From NCBI GenBank assembly GCA_008690995.1, contig VRMN01000001.1, forward strand, positions 2,170,001 through 2,234,000: 64,000 nt of DNA, read 5' to 3'. Below the pieces are notes generated by a model. It did no database searches. It was not told the DNA's origin and worked only from the letters and a program-made list of their open reading frames with translations. This document shows, in pieces, positions 1 through 10,349 of this stretch (the stretch's first letter is position 1; every line of letters begins with the position of its first letter). A program made the position numbers and the translations under genes. The DNA comes from Porphyridium purpureum. Taxonomy: Eukaryota > Rhodophyta > Bangiophyceae > Porphyridiales > Porphyridiaceae.

Positions 1-1226
1 AACGCCTCGATGAAAGCATGGGCGCCGGTAGTTTTAACCAGCTTAAGGGCTGGACTGACGGCGGTGATATTATTGGCGTGAGCGGCACGCTCAAGCGCAC
101 GGACAAGGGTGAGCTGTCCGTTTATGTTCAGCACTTTCAAGTGCTGACGAAAGCACTTCTACCACTTCCTGACAAATTTCACGGGCTGACGGACGTCGAA
201 AAGCGGTACCGCCAGCGCCACGTCGACCTCATTGTGAATCCAGAGTCGCGAGAGATTTTCCGCAAGCGCGCAAAGATCTCGTCCGCCATCCGAAGCTTTC
301 TGGATCAGAAGGACTTCCTGGAAATAGAGACTCCTTCACTTCACACGCAGGCCGGGGGTGCTGAAGCCAAGCCTTTCACGACATTTCACAATGCACTAGA
401 CCGCGAACTTGTGCTTCGTATTGCAACCGAATTGCATTTGAAAAAGCTCGTTGTGGGTGGATTTGACCGTGTCTACGAGATGGGCCGAGTGTACCGAAAC
501 GAAGGCTTATCGACCCGGCACAACCCAGAGTTTACGTCCATCGAAATTTATCAAGCCTACGCAGACTACACAGATATGATGCAGCTCACCGAGGACCTGG
601 TTGAGAGCGTCGCACTGCAGGTACTTGGAACAACGCAGGTAGAGTACCAGGGCGAACAAATCTCACTGAGCAAGCCATGGACAAGGATTTCCATGCACGA
701 GCTTGTTGAAAAGGCCACAGGAGTGGATTTTAATACACTTTTGACCGTGGAAGACGCCGTGACCGTAGCGCGCTCAGCCGGGGTGCCGCACGACGTGCTC
801 AGCAAGTGCACCTCTGTAGGTGAGGTAGTTAACAAGTGCTTTGAAGAGCTTTGCGAGGCCTCCTTGGTGCAGCCCACTTTTGTTCTTGACTATCCCGTTG
901 AGGCATCACCTCTGGCGAAGCCACACCGCTCAAAGCCTGGCCTGACGGAACGGTTTGAGCTCTTTGTGTATGGGCGCGAGCTTGCAAACGCCTACTCAGA
1001 GTTGACGGATGCAGTGGACCAACGCGAACGGTTTGAACGCCAAGCAAGCAAAAAGAGCGCGGGCGATGAGGAAGCGTGTGGCGTGGACGAGGACTTCTTA
1101 CAAGCGCTCGAGCAGGGCTTACCTCCCACAGGAGGACTGGGCATTGGTATTGACCGGCTAGTGATGCTGTTGACAAATGCACCAAGCATCCGCGATGTGA
1201 TTGCCTTTCCAGTCCTGCGGAACTGA
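1..1226 (+). CDS. Lysyl-tRNA synthetase, class II (3' part; 5' end outside window)
   Basis: Charges tRNA(Lys) with lysine. The frame is open to the window edge, so the gene starts upstream; the first in-frame ATG at 18 lies inside the OB-fold ([14 protein letters not shown]) and is not the real start. Counting from that ATG, class II motif 1 is near residues 95-110 (FLEIETPSL), motif 2 near 152-176 (YRNEG then RHNPEFT) and motif 3 near 370-385 ([10 protein letters not shown]). The protein ends in the usual way just after motif 3 (IAFPVLRN). Whether this copy works in the cytosol or an organelle cannot be judged without the N terminus. It is convergent with the leucine gene at 1504. Confidence 0.96.
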   Translation, partial: RLDESMGAGSFNQLKGWTDGGDIIGVSGTLKRTDKGELSVYVQHFQVLTKALLPLPDKFHGLTDVEKRYRQRHVDLIVNPESREIFRKRAKISSAIRSFLDQKDFLEIETPSLHTQAGGAEAKPFTTFHNALDRELVLRIATELHLKKLVVGGFDRVYEMGRVYRNEGLSTRHNPEFTSIEIYQAYADYTDMMQLTEDLVESVALQVLGTTQVEYQGEQISLSKPWTRISMHELVEKATGVDFNTLLTVEDAVTVARSAGVPHDVLSKCTSVGEVVNKCFEELCEASLVQPTFVLDYPVEASPLAKPHRSKPGLTERFELFVYGRELANAYSELTDAVDQRERFERQASKKSAGDEEACGVDEDFLQALEQGLPPTGGLGIGIDRLVMLLTNAPSIRDVIAFPVLRN

Positions 1227-1503
1227 CGAGAAAGTACAAAGTTTCGGAGAGTTTTTGACGTATATAGCTCGTACGGGTCTTTCTTGTTTGCTATTCCAGC
1301 CACGCCACGGACACGGGGAGAACAACATCAGATTTATGTCCAGCCGCACTAGCGCGACATTGGTCAAGAGCGCACGTTTCTTGGTCAGAGGCAATACTGA
1401 GTTCCTTCCTTGTACGACCATGTGCTGAAAGCCCTACCGCCCATCATCCACGAAAGAAATGGAACTCCTCATGCGCACAAACTGGCCGCAAGCGCCATTT
1501 CCA

Positions 1504-2235
1504 TTAGGCTTTGCTGATCATTCCAGAGCGGCGAGCATACTCGAACAGACCACCAGCGTCAACCACCGGCTCCACATCGCCCAGCGGGTTTAGTGGGAAT
1601 CTCTCGCCTGTGGTGAGATTAGTGATCGTTTCAGTTTCAAAGTCGATGCGAGCCTCATCACCTGTCTTGAACTTATCTGTGAGTGGGGTTGGCGTCTCCC
1701 ACGGATAGAGCTCACCCGTGGCGGAGCAGTTCCTGAAGAAAATCCTGGCGTAGGATTCAGCGACGACCGCCTTGCCCCCGCACGCGCCAATCGCGATTGG
1801 TGCGTGTTCTCTGGATGAGCCGCAGCCAAAGTTTGGGCCGGCAATGATGATCGGGTAGTCTGTGCGCATTGATCCGTCGTCGCGCACGTACCGTGTCGGG
1901 TACAGCTTGTCTGGCAGCCCAATCATGGCGTACGAGCCGAGCTTCTGGTACTCGTCAGGCACCGAGGGCACCAGCGTCAGGTACTCTGCGGGAATAATCT
2001 GGTCGGTGTCAATGTTCTCGCCCACCACAAACACCTTGCCCTTGATTCCATTCCCGTCATTCTTCTTGCGGCCGACTTCGCACACCTCATCCATGCTCAC
2101 CATGCGCAGCTGACTGCCGCGGCGCGCAACAGCCGCGCGCGCACAGGCGCTGACGCACCGCGCCGCGATACGCGAACGCGTCTGCGCATGTGCGCGCGCA
2201 TCGACCACTCCCTGTACCACGAACGCACTACTCAT
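1504..2235 (-). CDS. leuD: 3-isopropylmalate dehydratase small subunit, plastid-targeted
   Basis: Swivel-domain subunit of isopropylmalate isomerase, which turns 2-isopropylmalate into 3-isopropylmalate in leucine synthesis together with an iron-sulfur large subunit. The 243-residue product has an Arg/Ala/Ser-rich, acid-poor leader of about 45-60 residues, fitting a plastid transit peptide. The mature part follows (GKVFVVGENIDTDQIIP near residue 70, NFGCGSSREHAP near 136, ESYARIFFRNC). The frame is open further upstream to 2454, but that extension is unlike the family and runs into an LTR, so ATG 2235 was chosen. A Copia element sits only 170 bases upstream of this ATG and separates the gene from its original upstream neighbourhood. 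Confidence 0.93.
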   Translation of the reverse strand: MSSAFVVQGVVDARAHAQTRSRIAARCVSACARAAVARRGSQLRMVSMDEVCEVGRKKNDGNGIKGKVFVVGENIDTDQIIPAEYLTLVPSVPDEYQKLGSYAMIGLPDKLYPTRYVRDDGSMRTDYPIIIAGPNFGCGSSREHAPIAIGACGGKAVVAESYARIFFRNCSATGELYPWETPTPLTDKFKTGDEARIDFETETITNLTTGERFPLNPLGDVEPVVDAGGLFEYARRSGMISKA

Positions 2236-2409
2236 CTTCCCCCGCCTTCTTGCTCGACACACCTTCACGCACGCAACCGCCCGCCGTCGCCCTGCACCAC
2301 ACCGCGCACGCCTCGACGCCACCAGATTCGGCTTCTCTATTAAAAAGCGCGACTTTTTATAGCACGGCGTTCCCTTCCAAATCTGCCGTGGAATAGTCGA
2401 AACGAAAGT

Positions 2410-2706
2410 CGTGGTAATATCGGTCACGCTGAACCGCGGACGGCCGCTTGACACTGTATAAATGGGTCGTTAGGGACCACCACGCGACGATCCGTAGCTT
2501 AGAAGCAAGAGGCTCTCTTCGTGGGTGAGGTAAAAGTTCGTCGCGTTTCGTAGCGATTGGGAGCTAGCGGTGAGTCATCCCCGCGCCTTGTAGAGTCCGC
2601 CACGTTGTGTGGCCCACGTGTTGTTTGCATTGTTGTTTGCGTCCCACGCACCCTTCGAGCGTAGCGGCGGTCACTCACGGTCGATCCCTTGGAGCACCTC
2701 TCCAAG
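2410..2706 (+). repeat. 5' LTR of Copia A
   Basis: Matches 19285-19581 base for base as far as read by eye. It holds a TATA box (TATAAAT at 2457-2463). With a 5-base duplication AAAGT the LTR starts CGTGG and ends CCAAG. One more base could be assigned to the duplication because the next base is C on both sides. Confidence 0.95.
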
Positions 2707-2724
2707 GGTTATGAGCCCAGCGGC
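2707..2724 (+). promoter_or_regulatory. Primer binding site complementary to the anticodon arm of initiator tRNA-Met
   Basis: The base after the LTR starts GGTTATGAGCCCAGC. This is complementary to the anticodon stem-loop of initiator tRNA-Met (GGGCTCATAACC), not to a tRNA 3' end. Drosophila copia and yeast Ty5 are known to prime from such a cleaved half-tRNA. Confidence 0.8.
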
Positions 2725-2981
2725 TTATGCTGTCTGAGGAGATACTGATCTTTGCGTTCGTGTGCGTTGTCGTGGGTTTGTGTCGGTTGATTCATTTGAG
2801 CTTTTGGGATTTGGATCGTGTAGAACGTCAAGAGACAATTTTGGCGTGGTGTTGCTTGAGCGAGGAACGCTCGTATCGCCGCTAACATTGTGGTTCTCTT
2901 GAACACGCTTCAACTTACCACTTGGAGCCCGTAATCTTTTGAATCAAGAAGGACAGCTCCGATTTCTGGACCATCCGAATA

Positions 2982-5419
2982 GTGTTGCGCCTAAAGGCGA
3001 GCATTGTGGACGGACGTTTCGTCATGGACGACCGGGAACAGGAGCAGTCGCGCTTGCGTGCCGCAATGGCAGCGCGTCAACTGCAACAGCAACAACAAGG
3101 AGGTGGAGCAGGGCCGGCAGGGCAGCCAGCGACCCCTCCTTTTGATTTTGAGATCCTGATGGCGAGGATTAGGGCCGAGTTATCGGTGGATCTGCAAGTC
3201 GCGCAGCGGCGCATTGAAGGTCTAGAGCAGGAACTGGCGCAAGAGAGGACCGCGCGCACAGCGGTCGCGTCAGCGGGATATCAGCAGGGGAAAACGCTGG
3301 TGCCGGCTCGTATGATCACGTACGATGGGGAGCGAGACCTTGTAAAGATCATTACATGGGTTTCGGCTGCGCGCGATCGAGTAGTTGCACCGTACGTGGA
3401 AGAGATCGAGGCGCTCGGCGGGCACTGGGATGCGCGTGCGGAGAAGCGGGTCGTTAGGAATCTCTCTTCGTATTTGTGTGGAAACGCGGCACTCTGGTGG
3501 ATCCGGATGAAAGACCAGCCGGAGCTCGTTGAGGATTTCCTGAAGGCTTTGGAAGCGCGTTTTGCTCCGGTAAACCCGGGCGCTCGGGCGCGTGACGAGC
3601 TCTTTGAGTTGGAGCAACGTGGCTCAAGCGTAGAACATTATACCAATATGTTCATGTCCTTGTGTTTACGTATTGAAGATGCCAATGAGTCAGAATTGTA
3701 CGATAAGTACAAGCGTGGGCTAGACAAAGATGTGCGAATCCAGACGGAGTTAAAAGGTCCGACGAGATTAGACGACTTTATACGCGTTGCGCTCGAAGTT
3801 GATGCAATCATGCATCCTGATCGAGCAGCGCCGATCCGAAACGGTCGACCATCGGCGTCGAACGATGGGCCCACCCCGATGGAATTGGGCACAGTCGAAA
3901 AGCTAAGCAGAAAGAGCGGGAGATCGAGCAATGAAAACAGGCGACGGCGCCATCGTGGCCGTGGAGACTTGAAGAAGGACCAATGCGCCAAATGCAAGAA
4001 GTTAGGACACTGGAAGAAAGATTGTCCAGAAGTAGCCGCCGGGGCGGCGGAGCTCGAGTTGCTTGCGATGAGCAACGGCGTGAAGGTCGAGAAGTTGGTG
4101 CGTCGTGATATGCTGGTAAATGGACACAATGTGAGTGTCATATTTGACACAGGAGCCACCAATACTTACGCATCTTTGGCCTTCTGTGAGAGAATCGGAG
4201 CGGCGGTGAATAAGACTGCGGTGTTTGGGGGCGTCCGCTTGGCGGACGGGAATATGAGCAAGTCAATCGGGACGGCGCGTTTGACGTTAAAGTTGCCCGG
4301 GGCGCGAGACACTAGGCTGTCGGCGGTCGTGCATGTGGCTCGACACGACCTGATTGTCGGTTTGGATTGGCTGCGCGCGCAGAAGGCGCGATTTTCGATC
4401 GGTCAGATGGAACTCCTGAGTACGGACAGTGAGATGCTGGGCGATGCTCACACGATGAACGCGCGCAATGACGCGGCGAGGTCGCGAATGTCGCAGCATG
4501 ATCTTCTTCATATGCCGGCGAGAGCAAATTGTAGCATCTGCTCGATGGGAAAGATATCGAGAGCCCGTGCGATGCGGAAAAGTGGCGACGATACCGAGCG
4601 GGTCAGCTTTAATAATGCAGTCTCCGTAGATCTGGTCGACCCGACAGTGATCGGCGTCGACGGTACGCGTTGGTTGATGACACACCGAGACATAGGCACG
4701 GGCTGGGTGTCGGTAGCGAGCTTGCCAGATAAGCGCGCAGAGACAGTGGCTGTTGCGTTTCGAGAGATGCAACGGGGACGCGGATGGCCCATGATTGTCA
4801 AGTCCGACGGAGGCGGTGAATTCGAGGGCGTGTTTGAGGACATATTGCGCGATCAGCTGGTTGTGCACGAGCGCGGGATCGCGAGGCGGTCAAACACACA
4901 CGCAGCGCACGAGCGGCTACATCGCGACTTGAACGCCACGCTCCGGGTACTTCTCGTACAATCCGGTCTGCCGACAGAGTGGTTTGCATACGCCGCAAAA
5001 TTCTGGGCCCAAGTAAGGAATCTCGTCTGGCGCGGTCGTAATAGCTCTGGCACAGCTTACGAAAAACGGTATGGGAACGAGTGGAAACTTGAAATACCGG
5101 CCTTTGGACAAGGTGTGGTCGTGTACGCTGAAGCGTCTGGAAAGTGCGAGCCCAAGGGCATACCTGCGATAGTCGTTGGGGTCCGTGTGCCGACAAGCGA
5201 AGTTATCAAACAGCGACTAAACTGCTTGATTATACCGGTAGCCGACTTACGACCTGCAGCTGCCCGATGGGTGCAGGAATGGAAATCCCTGCCAGACAAA
5301 TTTCCGGTATTGAAGTATGGGCTGAGGCCGGCAGAAGAGGGGCACGTTCCAGGGCAAGACGTTTCCGAACGAGTGAGCTCTGATAGTGAGCCCTTGCTGG
5401 TGAGCTCTGATGATGAAGG
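2982..5419 (+). mobile_element. Copia A, left coding part: gag, protease, integrase
   Basis: One reading frame carries a gag region with a Gln-rich start, a CCHC knuckle (CAKCKKLGHWKKDC), an aspartic protease (FDTGAT), a Cys motif before integrase (LLHMPARANCSIC) and an integrase core. The part ends where the Gypsy LTR begins at 5420. Gag and protease share one frame here, unlike the other three elements in the window. Confidence 0.9.
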
Positions 5420-5711
5420 TGTCGCGAGCGACCTGATGCAGGTCTCAGTACAGCGAGTACGCAGAGGTACAGTCCCTAAGTGTACTGAAAGTACAGCTGT
5501 GGGTGTACCGTGTGGTACAGCTGAGTTATGTTGAGGGCCGCGGGATTGGGTTATTCCGAGGGCTGAACCCGCCGGGCAAGCCGTTGCGGCGCCGGAAGGC
5601 GGGTATAAAACAGAGCGAGCGGCAGCCGAACGAAGAAAAAAGGCTAGGAAGAAGAGAGGAGGTAGAGGAGGAGAGAAGAAGAAGTAAAGAAAAGAAGCTC
5701 CGTTTGTGACA
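5420..5711 (+). repeat. 5' LTR of Gypsy B, with GTACAG array and TATA box
   Basis: It appears identical to 16825-17116. The U3 part carries GTACAG at 5448, 5467, 5491 and 5515 plus one copy in the opposite orientation near 5482. TATAAAA lies at 5604-5610. The end is purine-rich. Confidence 0.95.
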
Positions 5712-5744
5712 TAATTTGCAAATTGGTCGTGTGGGAGCGAGGAA

Positions 5745-7067
5745 GTGTGGGGTTGGGAGTGGGATAGGATGGCGCGTGGGCGTGGGGCAGGAGTTGGAGA
5801 GGCAGGTGGGCCTCGCGAGGCAGCAGTTGTGGCAGGACTTGGGGAGCCACGCAGCGGATCCGCGATCATCGAAGCAGGGGCCGCTCGTGCCGGGGGCCCA
5901 GCGCCAGAAGACGGGCCTGTCGTGGAGCACCAGGGTGAAGCTGTCGACAATGAGCAGGGGACGCCAGGTCACCTGGAAGCCGCAGCCGACGCAGAGTCCG
6001 TTGTCCCGGTTGGAGACCTAGCTGCACCGGGCGGAGCCGAAGTGATGGCCCTTCGCGCTCGCGTTGCTGAACTGGAGGCCCAGGCGCACAGCCGCAACTC
6101 GGCGCAGACCTCGGGCCGTACCATGGATCGGTCGTTCTGGGAGGAGCAGTTGAAGCTCGCAGCAACCTTTCGCGAGGCGGTCCGCAGTGCTCAAGTTCTT
6201 ATCAAGGCCCCAGGTGACGCTCATTTCTTCGCGTCGCGGACCTGCTGGGAGTCGCACGCGGACACACTTGGCCTCGCAAGGGACAATGTCGCGGAGCACA
6301 TCAGCGCTTGCTTTGGTGGGCCCGCGGTGTCAAGGTACCAAGCCGTGATCAAAGATGTCGATGCGGCAGGGCCCGGCGCAGCGAACCGTGTGTGGAAGGC
6401 ACTGGAGTCCATGTTTTTCAATGTCGAGCACCGCCAGGCTTTGAAAGCCGAGCTCCGCCGCATGAAGTTCCAACCGGGGAAAGCCAGCTTGAGTGTCTTT
6501 CTGAACGACCTGGAGACCAAGGCTGACGGGCTCAAGATGGACGACGAGGACAAGAAGGACGTGTTGATCGAAGCCATGGACTCCGCGTTCTTGAAGAACA
6601 CGGTCCGCATGATCGGCGTGAGCGTCTCGTTCACCAAGCTGCGCTCAGCTCTGGTGGACCACGTCGGTGAAGATGGTTTGAAGGGTCTACCGAGTCGCCC
6701 GCTTCCTCCGTTTGGCCAGCAACGCCCGCTTGGCCGCGAGAGAGTGGGCCGCATAGGCGAGGTCCCGGGCACGACGATCCAGAAGCGCGGTCGTGACTAC
6801 GGCCTGTACGCAGAGGATGTGTACCAGGTCGAGAGCTTCGGGCCACAGGCCAAGCGCCAAGCCCTTCCGACTGCTTTGCCCGGACAGCCGCAGTGCTGGC
6901 AGTGCGGCGAACTTGGACACTTGAAGAGGGATTGCCGCAATGGATGGCCACGGGCCGATGGGGGAGTGCATCGCCCCGCGGGCCAAGGTGGAGCACCACG
7001 TGCGCCGTATCCGGACGGTGGCTTGAGCCACGGACCAAAAAACGGGCAGTGGGGCAGCAAGCAGTAG
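5745..7067 (+). CDS. Gag of Gypsy B
   Basis: This is a 440-residue frame starting only 34 bases past the LTR; a second ATG at 5769 is an equally likely start. The N-terminal third is Gly/Ala-rich. The middle resembles retrotransposon gag (FWEEQLKLAATFREAV and a helical core), and the C terminus has one CCHC knuckle (CWQCGELGHLKRDC). Its end overlaps the protease-RT frame, which lies one base back. Confidence 0.85.
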   Translation: MWGWEWDRMARGRGAGVGEAGGPREAAVVAGLGEPRSGSAIIEAGAARAGGPAPEDGPVVEHQGEAVDNEQGTPGHLEAAADAESVVPVGDLAAPGGAEVMALRARVAELEAQAHSRNSAQTSGRTMDRSFWEEQLKLAATFREAVRSAQVLIKAPGDAHFFASRTCWESHADTLGLARDNVAEHISACFGGPAVSRYQAVIKDVDAAGPGAANRVWKALESMFFNVEHRQALKAELRRMKFQPGKASLSVFLNDLETKADGLKMDDEDKKDVLIEAMDSAFLKNTVRMIGVSVSFTKLRSALVDHVGEDGLKGLPSRPLPPFGQQRPLGRERVGRIGEVPGTTIQKRGRDYGLYAEDVYQVESFGPQAKRQALPTALPGQPQCWQCGELGHLKRDCRNGWPRADGGVHRPAGQGGAPRAPYPDGGLSHGPKNGQWGSKQ

Positions 7068-8677
7068 CTGCCCCCTGCATGGAATGGTGGGAGCCGGGCG
7101 ATGCCTCAGGTGAGGCAGAGTTGCAAGGCGCGGCGTACGCCAAGGAACAAGACGGCGACGCGGAGCTGGCCGTGCGTGCGGACAACAGTCCGACGTTGCG
7201 GGTGAAGCTCACCGCATGTGGCCAGGCAGTGGTCGCACTGGCAGTTCTGGACACGGGCGCAAACTCAACATGGGTGAGCCCGAGCGTGGCTGACCGGCTC
7301 GGCTTGAAAACGCAGCCGTCAAGTTGGGGAGCGCGAGGGCCGGACGGCGCCTCCTTGGGCAGAGTCAGCGTTGGGTTTCTGGATCTGCATCTCGGGTCTT
7401 TCGTTTTTCCGTGCGAGACGGTCCGAGTGGCGGAACACCTCAAGACAGATCTCTTAATCGGCTGGGACTTCCAGGTTCGAGAAGTCGCGGCCGTGCTGCC
7501 AGGTCAAGCTGTGTTCTTCAAGCGTGGAGGTTCTCTACCGTTCGAGCAAGTGAGTGGTCTGCCGGGCCCAGAACACATCGGTCATCTTGAAGAACCGGGC
7601 GAGATTGATCGTCGAATCGCCCAGCTGGAGCAGAAGCACGCGGCCGAGAAAGAGGAAGCCCTGCGCAACGCCGCGGCCATCGAGCTTGGGCATCTCGAGC
7701 CCGAGCAGCGCAAACGAGTCGGCGACGTCCTAGCTGAGGCGTGGGTGCTGTTCAGGCCGTCCATGGGATTAACGGACCTGGTGGAACACACCATCACTGT
7801 CGAACCGGGCCAGCGCCCTCTGGTGGCCAAAGTGCGCAGGCGCTCAGAGGCCGAGAACGAGGCTGAGCGCAGCCTGGTCGAAGCCCTTGTCGCTAAGGGA
7901 GTGCTGCAGCCGAGCACGTCGGAGTGTGCAGCAGCCAACGTACTGATCCGGAAACCAGATGGATCGTATCGGATGACTACCGACTTTCGCCCGCTCAATG
8001 CAATCACAATCAAGGACAGGTACCCAATCCCAGACGTTGGGGAGATGCTCGACTGGCTTTCGAGGCGCCGATGGAAGAGCGCTCTCGATCTCAAGGACGG
8101 GTTTTTCCAGGTGCCCCTTGCGCCAGAAAGCATGCATTTGACTGCCATGATCACACGTGAGGGGCTATTTGAATACACGCGTCTGCCGCAGGGCTGCTGC
8201 AATAGCCCGCCAACGTTTCAGCGACTCAACAACCGGATTTTGGGCCCTATGCGCCATGCACACGCGCAGATCTACATTGACGATCTGACAGTGGGACATG
8301 AGACCTTCGAGGAACATGTGGAAGGACTTCGTCAGATCTTGCGAAGGTTCGCGGCGTCGGGACTTACACTGTCGGCCCGCAAGTGCAAGATTGCTCTGGC
8401 AGAAGTACAGTTTCTGGGCCATCGCATTGGCCCGCAAGGTTTGCGGCCTGGGGTAGATAAGACGCGGGCAATCCTGGAGTGGCCAGAGCCAGAAGAAGCG
8501 AAGGACCTGCAGCGGTTCCTGGGACTGGTCGGCTGGTTTCGTAACTTCATACCGAACTTCGAGGAGCGTGCCCTCCCGCTGAGGCGAGCGCTGACTGGGC
8601 TCGGATTGACGGACAAGAAAGGTGGCTTCCACCGGAAGACGGCCGGTGGCGCAGAGTGGGCGAGCAGATTCGGGGAC
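6893..8677 (+). mobile_element. Gypsy B, left pol part: protease and reverse transcriptase
   Basis: The frame holds an aspartic protease (LDTGANSTW) and a Gypsy-type reverse transcriptase (DFRPLNAITIKDRYPIP, LPQGCCNSPPTFQR, IYIDD). It stops at the LTR of the nested Gypsy C. Target duplication GGGAC lies at 8673-8677. Confidence 0.9.
7037..7074 (+). promoter_or_regulatory. Candidate -1 ribosomal frameshift signal, Gypsy B
   Basis: In the gag frame the bases read A AAA AAC (7037-7043), a classic slippery heptamer. After a 7-base spacer comes an 8-base-pair stem (GGGGCAGC 7051-7058 with GCTGCCCC 7067-7074, 8-base loop). This is the usual geometry of gag-pol recoding in LTR elements. Confidence 0.7.
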
Positions 8678-8975
8678 TGTTATCCGTTCGACCCCAGTCA
8701 CCTAGAACGGTTCGGTTAATCCGAAACCGGTAAGCCGTTAAACCGGTAGACCGTTTAACCGTTTCTAGAAGCTTCTAGAGGTTCCAGAACCTTCTAGACG
8801 CGCGCAGAAATGCCAATGATTTGCATTGTCATTTCTCTTGGCGCCTTGCTGTCCCTGGCGGAAGTAAGGGTATAAAAAGGCGACGCGCCTGCCCGGACTA
8901 GCCGGTCAGGTCTTGCTCGGAGACAGAAGAGGTAAGAAAGAAGACGCAGAGAATAAAGGCACAGCATTGGTAACA
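8678..8975 (+). repeat. 5' LTR of Gypsy C
   Basis: About 99% identical to 13846-14143 (three differences by eye). The U3 part is a run of short AACCG/CGGTT repeats followed by tandem heat-shock elements. TATAAAAA lies at 8871-8878. Confidence 0.95.
8763..8799 (+). promoter_or_regulatory. Tandem heat-shock elements in the 5' LTR of Gypsy C
   Basis: Two perfect three-unit sites of the form TTCnnGAAnnTTC lie at 8763-8775 and 8782-8794, each followed by nnGA. They sit about 75-110 bases before the TATA box at 8871, where heat-shock factor sites are expected. The same pair recurs in the 3' LTR. Confidence 0.75.
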
Positions 8976-9542
8976 TTTGGTATCATCGCTGGTTACCTGG
9001 GGTTGCTCTAAGGTTCTCTTTGAGTTTCTCTGGGGTTGCCTGGGTGGGAGAGTCTGCGGGTAAGGGGGTTCGAGTAAGTCGATCCGGAGGGTGCGACGGG
9101 TGGAAGCGGGTCTCAGTCTTGGCTGTACGATAGGCCTAGGCCTTGACGGCGGACTCGCTCTCTGCCTTAGCACGTATTAGTAGGCAAGAGCCGTAACGGT
9201 CAGCCTTCACTAGGATTCATCCTAGTGTCGCACGACCACCTTTGCGAAGGTAGGCGCCGAACACCTCCATACAAGATCGCATCTATAATCCCCGCCCCAG
9301 TGCAAAGGCCCGGGCCGCTCCCCATCCAGCGCAACAGAGGAGGATTGCTGTGTGCTTTGTTGTGTGTGCGTGAGAGGGTTGCTGTGCGTGTGTGTGAGTG
9401 AGAGGACCGCTTCGTGTGTCGATTTGTGTTCGTGAGGGCGACCGAGCCCGTTCGTGGTGCGCGCAGCCGTTCGAGAGTGTGAGCAGCGGAGACTCGCTGT
9501 TTGTGTCGTTGTCGTCGTTTAGTGTGCTTGTTTCCAGAAAGC
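8976..9542 (+). other. Leader of Gypsy C with primer site and hairpins
   Basis: Two bases after the LTR lies TGGTATCATCGCTGG, a primer site starting TGG as expected for pairing with a tRNA CCA end. At 9208-9227 is a perfect 8-base-pair hairpin (CACTAGGA, loop TTCA, TCCTAGTG), followed by a smaller one near 9240-9255. They may be RNA packaging or dimer signals. No coding sequence is seen. Confidence 0.6.
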
Positions 9543-10349
9543 ATGGAGATTGATTCGGAGACGCTGGGACCACGTGGCCCGAAGGAGGCCCGTCTGATGA
9601 GGTTCGACGGGAAGCGTGACCTTCTCGTTGTGAAGACGTGGTTGTTCCAGGCGAGAAAGAAGATCTTGGGCCGGCTGTTGGAGAGCATCCACCCGGACGA
9701 TTTGGAGAAACGTCTGCTTGCGGAGAGGCGTGCTGTGGACCTGGCATCAGACTACTTCGAGGGAGAGGCGCTTCATTGGTGGGTTCTAAACTGCGAACGC
9801 TACCCGCATGAGATCCCCACGACGTGGAATGATTTTGCTGCCCTCGTGAGTGCTCGGTTCACGCCGCAGGATTCGATCAGGCGTGCAAGGGACAAGTTGA
9901 CGCGTCTTTCGCAGAAAGGCCCGGCCCATGCGTATGTGGCGGCTTTTCAGGACGCGGCACTTGTGATTCCGGACTTGTCGGACGCAGAAATGATGGACCG
10001 CTTTGTGAGGGGTCTGAAGCCCGAGGTCCGCTTGGAAGTGTACAAGCGAGGAGTGAGTACGTTCGCGGAGGCTGCGCAGGTGGCGGTGGTCGTGGACGAC
10101 GCCATTCATGCGACCCGCGGCGTGCGTGATTCAAGTGTGAGGGCGCCATTTTTCGGTCGTGCAGCGCAGGAAGGACCTGTCCCGATGGAGCTGGGACATG
10201 TGCAGGGTCAGAGGCGTGTTCGTACCGAGCTCAAGTGCTGGAATTGTGGAAGGCCGGGACACATCGCCAGGACGTGTCCCGAGGCAAGGAAGACTATCCA
10301 GCAGCTGGAGGGAGACTCGCTGGAGTCAAAAAACGAGGAGCTCGAGTAG
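9543..10349 (+). CDS. Gag of Gypsy C
   Basis: About 268 residues from ATG 9543 (MEIDSETL); an upstream in-frame ATG at 9501 is less likely. It shows a retrotransposon gag core (ALHWWVLNCERYPHEIPTTW, LTRLSQKGPAHAYVAAF) and one CCHC knuckle (CWNCGRPGHIARTC) near the end. The last part overlaps the pol frame, which is one base back. Confidence 0.88.
   Translation: MEIDSETLGPRGPKEARLMRFDGKRDLLVVKTWLFQARKKILGRLLESIHPDDLEKRLLAERRAVDLASDYFEGEALHWWVLNCERYPHEIPTTWNDFAALVSARFTPQDSIRRARDKLTRLSQKGPAHAYVAAFQDAALVIPDLSDAEMMDRFVRGLKPEVRLEVYKRGVSTFAEAAQVAVVVDDAIHATRGVRDSSVRAPFFGRAAQEGPVPMELGHVQGQRRVRTELKCWNCGRPGHIARTCPEARKTIQQLEGDSLESKNEELE

Noticed and set aside
1201-1428. Small plus-strand frame overlapping the end of lysyl-tRNA synthetase
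   Set aside because: Overlaps a clear gene in another frame and has no domain.
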